Of a stretch of 64,000 nt of DNA, positions 36,519 through 46,711 are shown in pieces; position 1 is the first letter of the stretch; the number at the start of each line of letters is the position of its first letter. Below the pieces are notes generated by a model. The model was not told the DNA's origin. It did not search any database and saw only the letters and a list, made by a program, of their open reading frames with translations. Made by a program: the position numbers and the translations under genes. The DNA lies in the NCBI RefSeq assembly GCF_010977555.1, contig NZ_CP048815.1:4270501-4334500 (forward strand), given 5' to 3'. The stretch is from Caulobacter rhizosphaerae (GTDB taxonomy: Bacteria > Pseudomonadota > Alphaproteobacteria > Caulobacterales > Caulobacteraceae).

Positions 36519-37982
36519 ATGATGTTGTCGCGACGTGGAGCCCTGGGCCTGCTGGCGGGACTGGCGGCGGCCCCTCGAGCCCTCGCCGCGCCGCCGGCTC
36601 CGGCGGTGAGCGTCACCCTGCGTCCGGCTCTGGAGCGCGCCGGCCCGGCCTTCGAAGGCTGGGGCACGGCCCTGGCCTGGTTCGCCAATGTCACCGGAGG
36701 CTGGCCCGAGGCGGAACGCCGGCGGCTGGCCGACCTGTTCTATGGTCCGGGCGGCCTGGGCTGGACGATCGGGCGCTACAATATCGGCGGCGGCGCCAGG
36801 CCCGGCGATCCGCCCCACCTGCGGACCGGCGCGGCGGTTCCGGGCTTCTGGCGCCGGCCGGCCGGGACCGCCGGCCAGGACTGGTGGCGTCCCGAGGACG
36901 AGTCGATGTGGGACTGGTCGGCCGACGCCAACCAGCGCTGGTGGCTCGACGCGATCAAGGCCAGGGTCGACCAGCCGATCCTGGAGGCCTTCTCCAACTC
37001 GCCGCCCTGGTTCATGACCGTCAGCGGCAAGGTGTCGGGGGCCGTGAAAGGCACGGACGACAATCTGCGCCCCGGCCTGGAGCCGCTGTTCGCCGCCTAT
37101 CTGGCCCGCGTCGTCGACGAGCTGCAGCGGCGCCACGGGATCGCCTTCCGGACCCTGTCGCCGGTCAACGAGCCCAACACCGACTACTGGTTCGCCGCCA
37201 ACACCCAGGAGGGCGCCCACTGGTCCCCCGCTCGCCAGGCCGCCATGATCGTGGCGTCGGCCGATGCCCTCCGGGCCCGGGGGCTGAAGACGGTGATCAG
37301 CGCGCCCGACGAAACCAACTCGCACCTGTTCCTGGCCGACTGGGAGGCCTATCCGGACGCGGCGCGCGCGGCGATCGGCCAGCTGAACGTGCACAGCTAC
37401 GGCGTCGTCAACCAAACCGGCGTGCGCGACGTGGCCCGCGCCTCGGGGATTCGGCTGTGGATGTCGGAGAACGACACGCCGCTGGACAAGGACCCCGAGA
37501 GCCTGGACGGCATGAACTCGCCGCTGGCCTTCGCCGAACACGTGGTCATGGACCTCAAGCGGCTGGAGCCGGCGGCCTGGGTGTTCTGGCAGGCGGTCGA
37601 GGACCTGAGCACGCGCGAGGGCAAGCCCGGTTCGAACTGGGGCCTGGTCAAGGCCGACCTGCGCGGCCCTCCCGAGGGTCCGCACGCGATCCATGTCACG
37701 GCCAAGTACCACGCCATGGCGCACTTCAGCCGCTACATCCGGCCCGGCTATCGGCTGACGCCCGTCGACGACCTGGACACGGTCGGCGCCCTGTCTCCCG
37801 ACGGGGCCGAGCTGGTCCTGGTGCATGTCAACGGCGGGATCATGCCGCGCGACCTGGTCACGCCCCTGACGGGCTGGTCGAGCCGGATGGTGGTCACCGA
37901 CGCCACGCGCCGACTGGAGCCGATCGCCGGAACCGTCGCCCCGCCCCGCTCGATCGTCACCCTGGTCCTTCGACGCGGCTAG
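36519..37982 (+). CDS. GH30-family glycosidase, endo-beta-1,6-galactanase-like
   Basis: 487 residues. It starts MMLSRRGALGLLAGLAAAPRALA, a twin-arginine-type signal; ATG 36519 has GGGGG upstream and ATG 36522 is an equal option. The (beta/alpha)8 barrel shows FEGWGTALAWF, WTIGRYNIGGG, acid/base Glu218 in LSPVNEPNTDYW and nucleophile Glu317 in LWMSENDTP, with the short C-terminal beta domain typical of the family. The GWGTSLAWW-like opening and YNIGGG motif resemble the bacterial/fungal endo-beta-1,6-galactanase subfamily, whose substrate is the side chain of type II arabinogalactan on arabinogalactan proteins. Glucosylceramidase-type or xylanase-type GH30 are less likely. Confidence 0.88.
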   Translation: MMLSRRGALGLLAGLAAAPRALAAPPAPAVSVTLRPALERAGPAFEGWGTALAWFANVTGGWPEAERRRLADLFYGPGGLGWTIGRYNIGGGARPGDPPHLRTGAAVPGFWRRPAGTAGQDWWRPEDESMWDWSADANQRWWLDAIKARVDQPILEAFSNSPPWFMTVSGKVSGAVKGTDDNLRPGLEPLFAAYLARVVDELQRRHGIAFRTLSPVNEPNTDYWFAANTQEGAHWSPARQAAMIVASADALRARGLKTVISAPDETNSHLFLADWEAYPDAARAAIGQLNVHSYGVVNQTGVRDVARASGIRLWMSENDTPLDKDPESLDGMNSPLAFAEHVVMDLKRLEPAAWVFWQAVEDLSTREGKPGSNWGLVKADLRGPPEGPHAIHVTAKYHAMAHFSRYIRPGYRLTPVDDLDTVGALSPDGAELVLVHVNGGIMPRDLVTPLTGWSSRMVVTDATRRLEPIAGTVAPPRSIVTLVLRRG

Positions 37983-40429
37983 TCATGCCGTAGCGCCTTG
38001 CCGGGCTCGGCCGACGCGGCCGACCAGGCCAGGCCGCCCACCGCCGCCAGGCCGATGACGATGGCCGCCGCGGCGCCGGCGAGGAAGATCGACGGGCCGA
38101 CAGCGACCGGGTCGTCGAACTGGGAAAGCCAGCGCCGCAGCATCCGGTAGGCCAGCGGCCAGGCGATCAGGCAGGCGACGGCCACCGGACGCAGGAACTG
38201 GCCGACCAGCAATCGGGCCACCTGGGCGCGGGTCGCCCCCAGCACCTTGCGCACGCCGATCTCCCGCGTTCGACGCGAGGCGTTGAACGCCGCCAGGCCG
38301 TAGAGCCCGATGCAGCCGATCCCCGCCCCGACCATCGCGCCGAGGCTGAACAGGTTGGTGCGGTCGCGCTGGGGCTTGTAGTAGCGGTCCAGGTTGACCA
38401 GCGCGGTCTTGCCCTCGAACGGGACGTCCGGCGCCGCCTGGCGCCAGGCGGCTTCCAGGCGCGCGCGGACCTCGGCCTCGCTCAGGCCCGAATAGCGCAC
38501 CAGCGTGATGGGCCAGCCCGCCGGCCAATAGGCCGGGTAGCCGTTGAACGTATAGAGCTTGGCCGGCGTCTTTTCGGTGGGACTGTAGAAGCGCGTGTCC
38601 TCCACGACGCCGACGATGCGGGTTTTCCGCCCGTTGTAGTCAAGCAGCTTGTCCAGGGCGGCCTCGGGCGAGGCGTAGCCCAGCTGGCGCACCGCCCCGC
38701 GACTGATCACGGCGTTGGTCACCGTCTCGGGACCCGCATTGGCCACGTACTGCTCGTCGCCGCCATGGGCGAGGTCGAGCAGCCGCCCGGCGACCAGACG
38801 AATCCCCAGCGTCTGGAAATAGTCCGGACCGGTCGCGGACCAAAGGAGCGTCGGCGCGAGCGCGGGACCCACGGGCCGGTCCAGCCGTATGGCGCTCGTA
38901 TTGACGTTTATGGCCTCGTCGGCCGGGGCCGTCGTGCTGGCCGCTACGCCGCTCACGCCGGGAATCCGCTGGGCGGCGCTCCAGAAGGCCTGGCGCTGTT
39001 GCGGAGTCACCCCGACGCCGCGCGTAGCGGTGACGAGATAGAGCCCGTCGCGCCGGAACCCGAAATCCAGGCTCTGCATATGATGGACCTGGCCGAGAAA
39101 GCCGAGCATCAGCACGAACGCGGCGACCACCGCGGCGAACTGGACCATGATCAGCCCCTCCCTCAGCCGCGCCCCGAACCGGCCGCCCGACGGCGTGCGG
39201 CTCGACGCTAGGACCTGGGCCGGCTGGTAGGCCGAGAGCATGAAGGCCGGATAGATCGCGGCCGCCAAGCCGACCGCCAACACCAGGGCGAAGGCTCCGG
39301 CCACCCACGCGCCGTCCGCGCGATAGTCCAGACCCAGCGACAGCCCTCCGGCGGCGTTGACCAGCGGCAGGGCCAGCTCGACCATCGCCAGGCCGATCAG
39401 GAACGCCAGGGCGAGGGTCAGCGCTGCCTCGCCCAGGAACTGCAGCCGCAGGACGGCGGCTCCGGCGCCCAGGGCCTTGCGCACGGCCACCTCGCGGGCC
39501 CGCAGTCCCGCGCGAGCGGTCGCCAAGTTCACGTAGTTGATCAGGGCCAGGCCCAGGGCGACCCAGCCGACCAATCTCAAAGTCTCGATCGCGGCGCGCT
39601 GCTTGGGGTCGACCAGGTGAACATCGCCCAGCGGCACGAAGCTCAGCCTCAGCAGGTCGTGCGGCGTGACGGCGTCGCCGAACGACTTGCCCACCCGGCG
39701 ATCGACGAAGGCCGGCAGTTGCGCCTCCAGGGCGGAGACCGCTGCGGGATCGTCGAACTTGAAATAGGTTTGCAGAATAACCCCGCCCCAGCCGTGCCAG
39801 GGGACCTCCGGCGCGACGTCCCGCGGCGTCAGCAGACGAACGAAGTCCAGCTTCAGATTGCTGTTCTTGGGCAGGTCCTTGAGCACCGCGGTGACGGTGT
39901 AGGCGTTGCGCCCGACGAGATCGCTGATCTCAAGACGACGGCCGACCACGTCGACGGCGCCGAAATACTTGCGGGCCATGGTCTCCGACAGCACCAAGCT
40001 CGTCGGGTCGCGCAGGGCCGTCTCCCGGTCGCCGGCGACCAGCGGGACCTGGAAGAAGGCCAGGAAATCGGCGTCGACCAGCTCGATCTGTTCGCTTGAA
40101 ACCGTGGCGCCCCTGTGGATCACCGCCGCCTGGTTCCAATCCCGCACGCCGCGCACCTGCGGATAGTCGACCTTCATCTCCTCCAGCAATCCGCCCATCG
40201 ACCCGACCCGCGCGCCCGGTGCTATGCCCGGGACGTTGAAGGCGATGCCGGCGGCGTAGATCTTGTCTCGCTCCGGTGTCCAGCGGTCGTAACCGGTCTC
40301 GAAGCGGTGCAGCAGGCTGAGCGTGACGAAGGTCGCCACGCCCAGGCTCAGGCCCAGCAGGTTGAGGGCGGCATAGAGCGGACGCCGGGTGAAGGATCGC
40401 CAGAAGGCGGTCAGGATGGACTGCAGCAT
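37979..40429 (-). CDS. MacB/FtsX-type ABC transporter permease
   Basis: 816 residues with two FtsX modules and about eight TM helices. TM1 is at residues 20-42 (LYAALNLLGLSLGVATFVTLSLL), then a large MacB periplasmic domain (40-260) and three helices; a second TM1 near 430 precedes a second periplasmic domain and the final helices. The motif ARAGLRAREVAVRKALGAG in half one and SRRTREIGVRKVLGATRAQ in half two are the conserved coupling loops. ATG 40429 has GAGG upstream; longer frames read through the ATPase gene. The last coding bases overlap the convergent GH30 stop by 4 bp. It works with the ATPase and HlyD adaptor upstream. Confidence 0.92.
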   Translation of the reverse strand: MLQSILTAFWRSFTRRPLYAALNLLGLSLGVATFVTLSLLHRFETGYDRWTPERDKIYAAGIAFNVPGIAPGARVGSMGGLLEEMKVDYPQVRGVRDWNQAAVIHRGATVSSEQIELVDADFLAFFQVPLVAGDRETALRDPTSLVLSETMARKYFGAVDVVGRRLEISDLVGRNAYTVTAVLKDLPKNSNLKLDFVRLLTPRDVAPEVPWHGWGGVILQTYFKFDDPAAVSALEAQLPAFVDRRVGKSFGDAVTPHDLLRLSFVPLGDVHLVDPKQRAAIETLRLVGWVALGLALINYVNLATARAGLRAREVAVRKALGAGAAVLRLQFLGEAALTLALAFLIGLAMVELALPLVNAAGGLSLGLDYRADGAWVAGAFALVLAVGLAAAIYPAFMLSAYQPAQVLASSRTPSGGRFGARLREGLIMVQFAAVVAAFVLMLGFLGQVHHMQSLDFGFRRDGLYLVTATRGVGVTPQQRQAFWSAAQRIPGVSGVAASTTAPADEAINVNTSAIRLDRPVGPALAPTLLWSATGPDYFQTLGIRLVAGRLLDLAHGGDEQYVANAGPETVTNAVISRGAVRQLGYASPEAALDKLLDYNGRKTRIVGVVEDTRFYSPTEKTPAKLYTFNGYPAYWPAGWPITLVRYSGLSEAEVRARLEAAWRQAAPDVPFEGKTALVNLDRYYKPQRDRTNLFSLGAMVGAGIGCIGLYGLAAFNASRRTREIGVRKVLGATRAQVARLLVGQFLRPVAVACLIAWPLAYRMLRRWLSQFDDPVAVGPSIFLAGAAAAIVIGLAAVGGLAWSAASAEPGKALRHD

Positions 40430-40437
40430 GGTGCGCC

Positions 40438-41114
<677 letters not shown>

Positions 41115-41118
<4 letters not shown>

Positions 41119-42422
41119 GGTCGTCCCTTCGATCGGATCCGGAGAATTTTCGCCTTGGCGACGTCCTGCGCGCCGGCGGTGACGATGCGCTCGCCCGGCC
41201 TGAGGCCGCTCAGCACCTCGGCCTGCTCGGGATTGCGGCGCCCCACCACGATCGCCCGCCGCTCGGCCTGCTTGCCGTCGGCCGTCAGGACGAAGGCCCA
41301 CGCTCCGCCGGTGTCGTTCAGCCAGGCGCCCGACGGCGCGATCACCGCGGCCTGGGGCCGTCCCAGCGACAGGCGCAGGTCGATGGTCTCGCCGCGCCGC
41401 AGACCGCCGGGCGCGGCTCCGTCGAACGCCAGTTCCAGAGTCGCCCGTCCTTCGGCGATCTGCGGGAACACCTTCGTCACCCGCGCCGAGACCGCATGGT
41501 CGCGGACCGTCGCCTGGGCGCTTTGCCCAACCGACAGCCGGGGCAGGTAAAATTCGTCCAGCTTGGCGCGCAGCTTGTAGGCCCCCTCGGCGTCCACCTG
41601 GCCCAGCGGGTCGCCCATCCGCACGGCCTGGCCCGGCTTGAGATCGAACGCGGTGAGCCGGCCGGCCGTCGGCGCGCGAACCACCAGGGCCGAACGGCCG
41701 GCGCGGGTCTCTTCGAGGCTGCGGCGCAGGTCCTGGGCGCTGCGGGCCGCCTGGGCGCGCTGCTCGGCATAGAAGGCCGCGTCCGAACGCTGCGCCGCCC
41801 GCAGCGTGGCCAGCCGATCCTTCTGATAGTCGACCTCCTCGAGATAGGGCTGCACGGCCGAGGGGCTCAGCATCGCCTTGGCCAGCAGGATCTGCCGCCG
41901 GTCCAGGTCCTGCCGCGCCCGGCTCAGGGCGTGGGCGGTGTCGGCCAGGGCCTGCTCGCGGCTCTCCTCGGCGCCCTTGAGGCTCATCAGCCGGCCGGTG
42001 TTCTCGCTAAGCCGGGCGGCGATGTCGGCCTCGCGCGCCGTCACCTCCAGGCTCAGCTGCGGATTGGACAGGCGGGCCAGCTCCTGCCCGGCCGCGACCA
42101 GGTCGCCGTCGGCGGCCAGGACAGCCTCCACCCGACCGGAGGTTTCGGCGGCGATGAACGTGGTCTCCGCCGGCGCGACCTCGGCGCGCAGCGGCGCATA
42201 GTCCAGATAGGGCGCGCGGACCACCTGGCCGAACGACAGGGCCGCGGCGTCCACGTCCACCGTGCCCGCCTTGGGCGACAGGCCCCAGGCCAACAGACCG
42301 GCGCCGGCCAGGACCGCGAGGCCCGCCGCCCACAGCCGGGCGGGCGTGAGCCGCCAGCGCCGTTCGACGTGACGGTCCATGCCGCCGGGGGCAATCGAGG
42401 AAGTCGAGGCGAACCTGCTCAT
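41115..42422 (-). CDS. HlyD/MacA-type periplasmic adaptor
   Basis: 435 residues, anchored by one N-terminal TM helix (about 28-48, LWAAGLAVLAGAGLLAWGL). A barrel/lipoyl half motif (FIAAETSGRVEAVLAADGDLVAAGQELARL) is followed by a coiled-coil hairpin (residues about 125-235, rich in Arg/Glu/Ala heptads), the second lipoyl half (LVVRAPTAGRLTAFDLKPGQAV) and a C-terminal membrane-proximal domain. It bridges the FtsX permease to an outer-membrane channel, probably for export of an antimicrobial or signal. First gene of the three-gene operon, divergent from a response regulator, which likely controls it. Confidence 0.93.
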
Positions 42423-42452
42423 GCTCTCAGGCTAATACGAACCGCGCAATTT

Positions 42453-42483
42453 CAATAAGTTGCTGGTTTTATTTGACTTATTG
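42453..42483. promoter_or_regulatory. Inverted repeat in the divergent efflux/regulator promoter
   Basis: CAATAAGT and its exact reverse complement ACTTATTG are separated by 15 bp of AT-rich sequence. This is the only AT-rich segment between the divergent adaptor and response-regulator genes. It is a candidate dimer site for the Fis-type response regulator. Confidence 0.6.
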
Positions 42484-42539
42484 TCGGTTTGGCGTGAGTT
42501 TTGGCCTCAATGACATCGCCAATGTGTCCGATTCCGAAC

Positions 42540-43100
42540 ATGTCCGACGGCCGTCGCCCGTGCGCGCTATTCCTCGACGACGACCCGGACATCCTGGCGT
42601 CGGCCGAGCTGATCCTGGTGCGTGGCGGGTTCGATTTCGTGGGCGTCGAGGCCCCCGACGCGGCGCATGAGCGCCTCGACCGGGCGCCGGTCGACGTGCT
42701 GCTGCTGGACCTCAACTTCCGGCGGGGCGACACCTCCGGCGAAGCGGGGCTGGCGTTCCTGCAGAAGCGGCTTGCGGCGCGGCCGGACCTGCCCGTGGTG
42801 GTGGTCACCGGCCATTCGGGCATGGCCATCGCCGTTCAGGCCATGCGGCTGGGCGCCCAGGACTTCGTGGTCAAGCCCTGGAACAACGAGCGCCTGCTGG
42901 CCTCGGTGCGGGCGGCCATCGACACGCCCGCGCGCGTGCCGGCCAACCTGCCGCCCCAGGACCTGAACCTCGAACGCTCGGAGAAGGCGCTGATCCAGGC
43001 GGCGTTGACGCGGCGGCAGTTCAACGTCTCGCAGGCGGCCAAGGACCTGGGCCTGACCCGCGCGGCCCTCTATCGCAGGATGGAGAAGCATGGGCTCTAA
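42540..43100 (+). CDS. Response regulator, receiver plus Fis-type HTH (RegA/ActR-like layout)
   Basis: 186 residues from ATG 42540; upstream TTG/ATG codons at 42501, 42510 and 42522 are in frame and cannot be excluded, as none has a clear ribosome site. The receiver domain shows FLDDDPD, phospho-acceptor Asp57 in LLLDLNF, Thr in VVVTGHS and Lys in FVVKPW. A Fis-type helix-turn-helix closes the protein (ALTRRQFNVSQAAKDLGLTRAALYRRMEKHGL). No AAA+ domain is present, so it is not a sigma-54 activator. It overlaps its partner kinase gene by 11 bp and lies divergent to the efflux operon. Confidence 0.92.
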   Translation: MSDGRRPCALFLDDDPDILASAELILVRGGFDFVGVEAPDAAHERLDRAPVDVLLLDLNFRRGDTSGEAGLAFLQKRLAARPDLPVVVVTGHSGMAIAVQAMRLGAQDFVVKPWNNERLLASVRAAIDTPARVPANLPPQDLNLERSEKALIQAALTRRQFNVSQAAKDLGLTRAALYRRMEKHGL

Positions 43101-44307
43101 GGCCTTGGCCCTGCGCCTGCTCGCCCAGGCGTCGATCTTCGCGCTGGGCGTCCTGGCCTGGCTGTCGGTCACGCACGGACTGTACGCGACGGCGCTGCTC
43201 TGCGCGCTGGCCGGCGCGGCCCTGGCCGTGGACCTGGTCCAGAAGCTCGGCGTCTGGCGCGCCGCGCGGCTGGTCCCGGTTCAGGCCGCAAGCGGCTTCG
43301 CCGCCGAGCTGAACCGCCGGCGGCTGGAGCTGCTGCTGGACCAGACCCCCTCGCCGATCCTGCTGGGCGCGGGCGACGACCGGATCATCGCCGCCAATCG
43401 CGCCGCGCGCCGGGCGTTCGACACCCCGCACCTGCTGTCGGACGCCTCCCGCCTGGCCCTGACCGGCGGGCGATCGCTCTCCGACCTGGCCTCGCCCCTG
43501 CGCTGGCGCGACGCCAGCTATGCGGTCAGCCGCGCCGAAATCGTCGACGAGGCGGGCCAGGCCGACCTGGTCGTGCTGACCGACATGACGGCCGACGTCC
43601 GCGCCGCCGAAGCCGCCGCGCTGCGCGACCTGCTGCGGGTGCTGAACCACGAGCTGATGAACGCCCTGACGCCCGTGGCGTCCATGAGCCGCAGCGCCCT
43701 GGACCTCCTGCGCGACGGCGGTCCGGCCGCGACCGGCCAGGCCATTTCGGCGCTGGAACGGGCGGTGGCCCGGACCGAAGGCCTGCGTGACTTCATTGAC
43801 GCCTACCGCACGCTGACCCGCCTGCCGCCGCCCGCGCCCCGCCTCGTCGACCTCGCGGCCTGGCTGGACGTGGCGCGGGAGAGCTTTCTGGCGCAGTGGA
43901 CCGCCCGGGGCGTGGCGCTCGACTGTCCGCCGCCGCCGGCTATCGAGATCCCGATCGACGCCGACCAGATGTGGCTGGCGATCGGCAACCTGCTCAACAA
44001 CGCCGCCGAAGCCGCCTTGGAGCGCCCCGATCCCCGCGTCCGCCTGGGCGTCCGGCAGGTCGAGACCGAGATCCGGTTCGTGGTCGAGGATTCCGGGCCG
44101 GGCGTGCCGCCGGCCCACGCCGACCAGGTGCGCCTGCCGTTCTTCACCACCAAGGCGACCGGATCGGGCGTCGGGCTGAGCCTGGCGCGCCAGATCGCCC
44201 AGGGCCACGGCGGCGCGCTGACCCTGCTCGCCGCCGCCTCCGACGCCGACATCGGCGCCGACACTCCGCTGGCCGGCGCGCGGTTCTGCCTAGCCGTCCC
44301 GATCTGA
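43090..44307 (+). CDS. Sensor histidine kinase
   Basis: 405 residues. Two N-terminal hydrophobic segments (about 8-30 and 33-52) have almost no periplasmic loop, suggesting sensing within the membrane. A PAS-like region follows (RRRLELLLDQTPSPILLGAGDDRIIAAN). The HisKA phospho-acceptor is His187 in LNHELMNALTPVASMS. The HATPase has N box NLLNNAAEAAL, G1 VEDSGPGVPP and G2 GSGVGLSLARQIAQGHGG. It is translationally coupled to the response regulator. With the adjacent MacAB-like efflux operon, it resembles intramembrane-sensing systems for membrane-active compounds. Confidence 0.93.
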   Translation: MGSKALALRLLAQASIFALGVLAWLSVTHGLYATALLCALAGAALAVDLVQKLGVWRAARLVPVQAASGFAAELNRRRLELLLDQTPSPILLGAGDDRIIAANRAARRAFDTPHLLSDASRLALTGGRSLSDLASPLRWRDASYAVSRAEIVDEAGQADLVVLTDMTADVRAAEAAALRDLLRVLNHELMNALTPVASMSRSALDLLRDGGPAATGQAISALERAVARTEGLRDFIDAYRTLTRLPPPAPRLVDLAAWLDVARESFLAQWTARGVALDCPPPPAIEIPIDADQMWLAIGNLLNNAAEAALERPDPRVRLGVRQVETEIRFVVEDSGPGVPPAHADQVRLPFFTTKATGSGVGLSLARQIAQGHGGALTLLAAASDADIGADTPLAGARFCLAVPI

Positions 44308-45225
44308 AGCCGCCGCGCCATCCGCCGTGGCGATCTCGGTCAGGACGCCGGTGGCGGTCGACCTCACGGCGTGGGTCAATCGGTCGAGCAGCCGCGCCGT
44401 CAAACGCGTGCGCTGCCAGTAGAGCGTCACGCCGATGCGCAGGCGCGGCGGCAGTTCCACCAGGCGGCCGGCGGCGAGGTGCGGCGCGGCCAGCACCACG
44501 GGCGTCATGGCCCAGCCCAGTCCGGCCAAGGTCATGTCCAGCATGCCCGGCGTGGACGGCGTCCAGTGGGCGGGCGGGCGGATCCGAACGTTCCAGGCTT
44601 CCCAGGCCCATCGCGCCTGCAGCTGGTCGCGGCGGTCGAAGCGGAGGATCGGCGCGGCCGCCAGGCCGGCCGGATCGACCCCGTCCGGGAAGAAGCGCGC
44701 CAGGAAGGCCGGACTGGCGACGGCCGCGTAGTCGAGGGCGCCCAGCGGGTAGGTCTTGCAGCCCGGGACGGGCGCGGGATCGGCGGTGACCGCGGCGATG
44801 ACTTCGCCCGAACGCAGGCGGTCGGCCGTGTGGGCCTCGTCCTCGAGGACGAGATCGAGCATCGCCCCCGTGTCGGTCGCGAACAGCGCCGCGGCGGCCG
44901 GGAACCAGGTGCTGACGCTGTCGGCGTTGACCGCGACCCGGATCGTCGGCGGCCCGGGCGCCGGGCCGGCCAGCCCCGGAAGATCATTCACGACGTCGCT
45001 TTCGAGCAACCGGACCTGCTCGACGTGAGCGCAGAGCTTGGCGCCGATCTCGGTCGGCCGGCACGGAACGCCCCGCGTCAGCAGGATCGCGCCGACCCGC
45101 TCCTCCAGCCCCTTGACGCGCTGGGACACCGCCGACGGCGTCACGCCCAGCGCGGCGGCGGCCCTCTCGAAACTGCCTTCGCGCGCGACGGCGGCCAGGG
45201 CGGCGAGCGACGCATAGTCGAGCAT
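44290..45225 (-). CDS. argP: LysR-family regulator, ArgP type
   Basis: 311 residues. The N-terminal HTH is DYASLAALAAVAREGSFERAAAALGVTPSAVSQRVKGLEERVG, followed by LLTRGVPCRPTEIGAKLCAHVEQVRLLE, which closely follows the ArgP/IciA/LysG pattern. The effector-binding domain (residues 90-300) contains IRVAVNADSVSTWFPAA, an ArgP hallmark. ArgP activates a LysE-type exporter when lysine or arginine is high; here that exporter is the divergent next gene. Its 3' end overlaps the convergent kinase gene by 18 bp. Confidence 0.92.
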   Translation of the reverse strand: MLDYASLAALAAVAREGSFERAAAALGVTPSAVSQRVKGLEERVGAILLTRGVPCRPTEIGAKLCAHVEQVRLLESDVVNDLPGLAGPAPGPPTIRVAVNADSVSTWFPAAAALFATDTGAMLDLVLEDEAHTADRLRSGEVIAAVTADPAPVPGCKTYPLGALDYAAVASPAFLARFFPDGVDPAGLAAAPILRFDRRDQLQARWAWEAWNVRIRPPAHWTPSTPGMLDMTLAGLGWAMTPVVLAAPHLAAGRLVELPPRLRIGVTLYWQRTRLTARLLDRLTHAVRSTATGVLTEIATADGAAASDRDG

Positions 45226-45232
45226 TAGAACA

Positions 45233-45249
45233 CCTTAATCAGCATAAGG
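45233..45249. promoter_or_regulatory. LysR-type inverted repeat between argP and the exporter
   Basis: CCTTA-N7-TAAGG within the 69-bp divergent gap has the T-N11-A geometry of LysR recognition sites. It is a candidate ArgP site; inferred. Confidence 0.5.
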
Positions 45250-45294
45250 AATCTTAGCTGTACTACATCACGCGACGTCGCCATCAAAGGCGAC

Positions 45295-45921
45295 ATGACC
45301 GCCTCCCTGATCTCCGCCTTCCTCAAAGGCTTCGCCCTGTCCGCCGGCCTGATCATCGCCATCGGCGCGCAGAACATGTTCGTCCTCCGCCAGGGCCTGA
45401 AGCGCGAACACGTCGTGCCCATCGTGCTGTTCTGCGCAGCGGCCGACGCCACGCTGATCGTGGCCGGGGTCAACGGCCTGGGCGGGGTCCTGGCCTTGCT
45501 CCCGGGACTGTCGCTGGCCCTGAGCCTGGGCGGCGCGGCCTTCCTGGCCTGGTACGGAATCTCGGCGCTGCGCCGGGCCTCCAGGCCCTCGGTGCTGATC
45601 GTCGAACACCAGGCGTCGATGACCCTGGGCGCCGCCCTGGCCGGAACGGCCGCCTTCACCTTCCTCAACCCGCACGTCTATATCGACACCGTCATGCTGA
45701 TGGGCGCGGTGGGCGCGGCGCTTCCGCCGACGGAGCGGCCGCTGTTCATGGCCGGCGCCGCCCTGGCCAGCCTGGCCTGGTTCTCGTCCCTGGGCCTGGG
45801 CGCGCGGTTCCTCGCCCCGCTGTTTTCGCGCCCGGCGGCCTGGCGGATCCTCGACCTGGGCATCGGCGTCATGATGCTGGCGCTGGCCGCCAGCCTCGTC
45901 CACGGCGCCCTGTTCCCATAG
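45295..45921 (+). CDS. LysE/ArgO-family amino-acid exporter
   Basis: 208 residues with six predicted TM helices. The LysE signature is clear: FLKGFALSAGLIIAIGAQNMFVLRQGLKREHV at the N terminus, then AFLAWYGISALRRA and AFTFLNPHVYIDTVMLMGAVGA. It exports basic amino acids (arginine and/or lysine). It is divergent from the ArgP-type regulator, the usual arrangement for regulated export. Confidence 0.95.
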   Translation: MTASLISAFLKGFALSAGLIIAIGAQNMFVLRQGLKREHVVPIVLFCAAADATLIVAGVNGLGGVLALLPGLSLALSLGGAAFLAWYGISALRRASRPSVLIVEHQASMTLGAALAGTAAFTFLNPHVYIDTVMLMGAVGAALPPTERPLFMAGAALASLAWFSSLGLGARFLAPLFSRPAAWRILDLGIGVMMLALAASLVHGALFP

Positions 45922-45964
45922 CCCCGCCACAGGCCTTTCCACTCTTCAAGCCAGACGGATCGCC

Positions 45965-46711
45965 ATGTCCCTGATTCCCGCCATTTCGCCGACCGTCTTC
46001 GCTCTGCGTCCGGACTTCACGGCGCTGAGCATCGTTGCCGAGAACGTCCGCAACAGCCAGAGCGACGCCTACAGCGCCGGTTTGCTGGACGCGGCCTGCG
46101 CGGCGCTGGACGCCGCGCCGTGGGCGGAGGCGCATCTGGAGGCCTGGCGCGAAGCCTACCGCGCCTTCGGCGCCAAGCCCCAGCGCACGCCCTGTTCGGC
46201 CGAAGCCCTGCGACGGCGCGCCGCCCGCGATGGCGGCCTGCCGACGGTGAACGCGGTCGTCGACCTCTATAACGCCGTCAGCGTCCGCTACGCGGTCCCG
46301 GTCGGCGGCGAGGACGCGGGGGTCTATGCCGGCGCGCCGTCGCTGGTCCGCGCCGTCGGCGGCGAGCCGTTCGACACCGTCCAGGACGGCCAGCCGAAGG
46401 TCGAGCCGGTCGAAGCCGGCGAGGTCGTCTGGCGCGACGCCCTGGGCGTCACCTGCCGACGATGGAACTGGCGCCAGGGCGTCCGGACCCGCATCGGGCC
46501 CGAAACCACCGGCATGTGGTTCGTCCTGGAGCGCCTGGATCCGATGCCGATCGACGCCTTGCGCCGGGCCGGGGCCGAACTGATCGAAGGCTTAAAGCGG
46601 CTGAGTCCGGACGTCCGGACCTCGACTCTGCTTCTAGCGCGATCGAATGGGGGGATGGCGGAGACGGAGGGATTCGAACCCTCGATACCCTTTTGGGGTA
46701 TGCCGCTTTAG
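45965..46711 (+). CDS. B3/B4 tRNA-binding-domain protein
   Basis: 248 residues, cytoplasmic. It resembles stand-alone B3/B4 domains related to the editing domain of phenylalanyl-tRNA synthetase beta: EAWREAYRAFGAKPQRTPCSAEALRRR, LPTVNAVVDLYNAVSVRYAVPVGGED and VWRDALGVTCRRWNWRQGVRT. The role is unproven; trans-editing or RNA binding is guessed. The conserved part ends near residue 228. The last 19 residues (AETEGFEPSIPFWGMPL region) are the antisense of a tRNA-Ser gene: the frame enters it at 46656 and stops at 46711. Either the real C terminus includes this tail or the frame lost its original stop. Confidence 0.85.
   Translation: MSLIPAISPTVFALRPDFTALSIVAENVRNSQSDAYSAGLLDAACAALDAAPWAEAHLEAWREAYRAFGAKPQRTPCSAEALRRRAARDGGLPTVNAVVDLYNAVSVRYAVPVGGEDAGVYAGAPSLVRAVGGEPFDTVQDGQPKVEPVEAGEVVWRDALGVTCRRWNWRQGVRTRIGPETTGMWFVLERLDPMPIDALRRAGAELIEGLKRLSPDVRTSTLLLARSNGGMAETEGFEPSIPFWGMPL

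Noticed and set aside
42540..43100. Calling the response regulator an NtrC-type sigma-54 activator
   Set aside because: It has a receiver and a Fis HTH but no AAA+ domain between them, and is only 186 residues.
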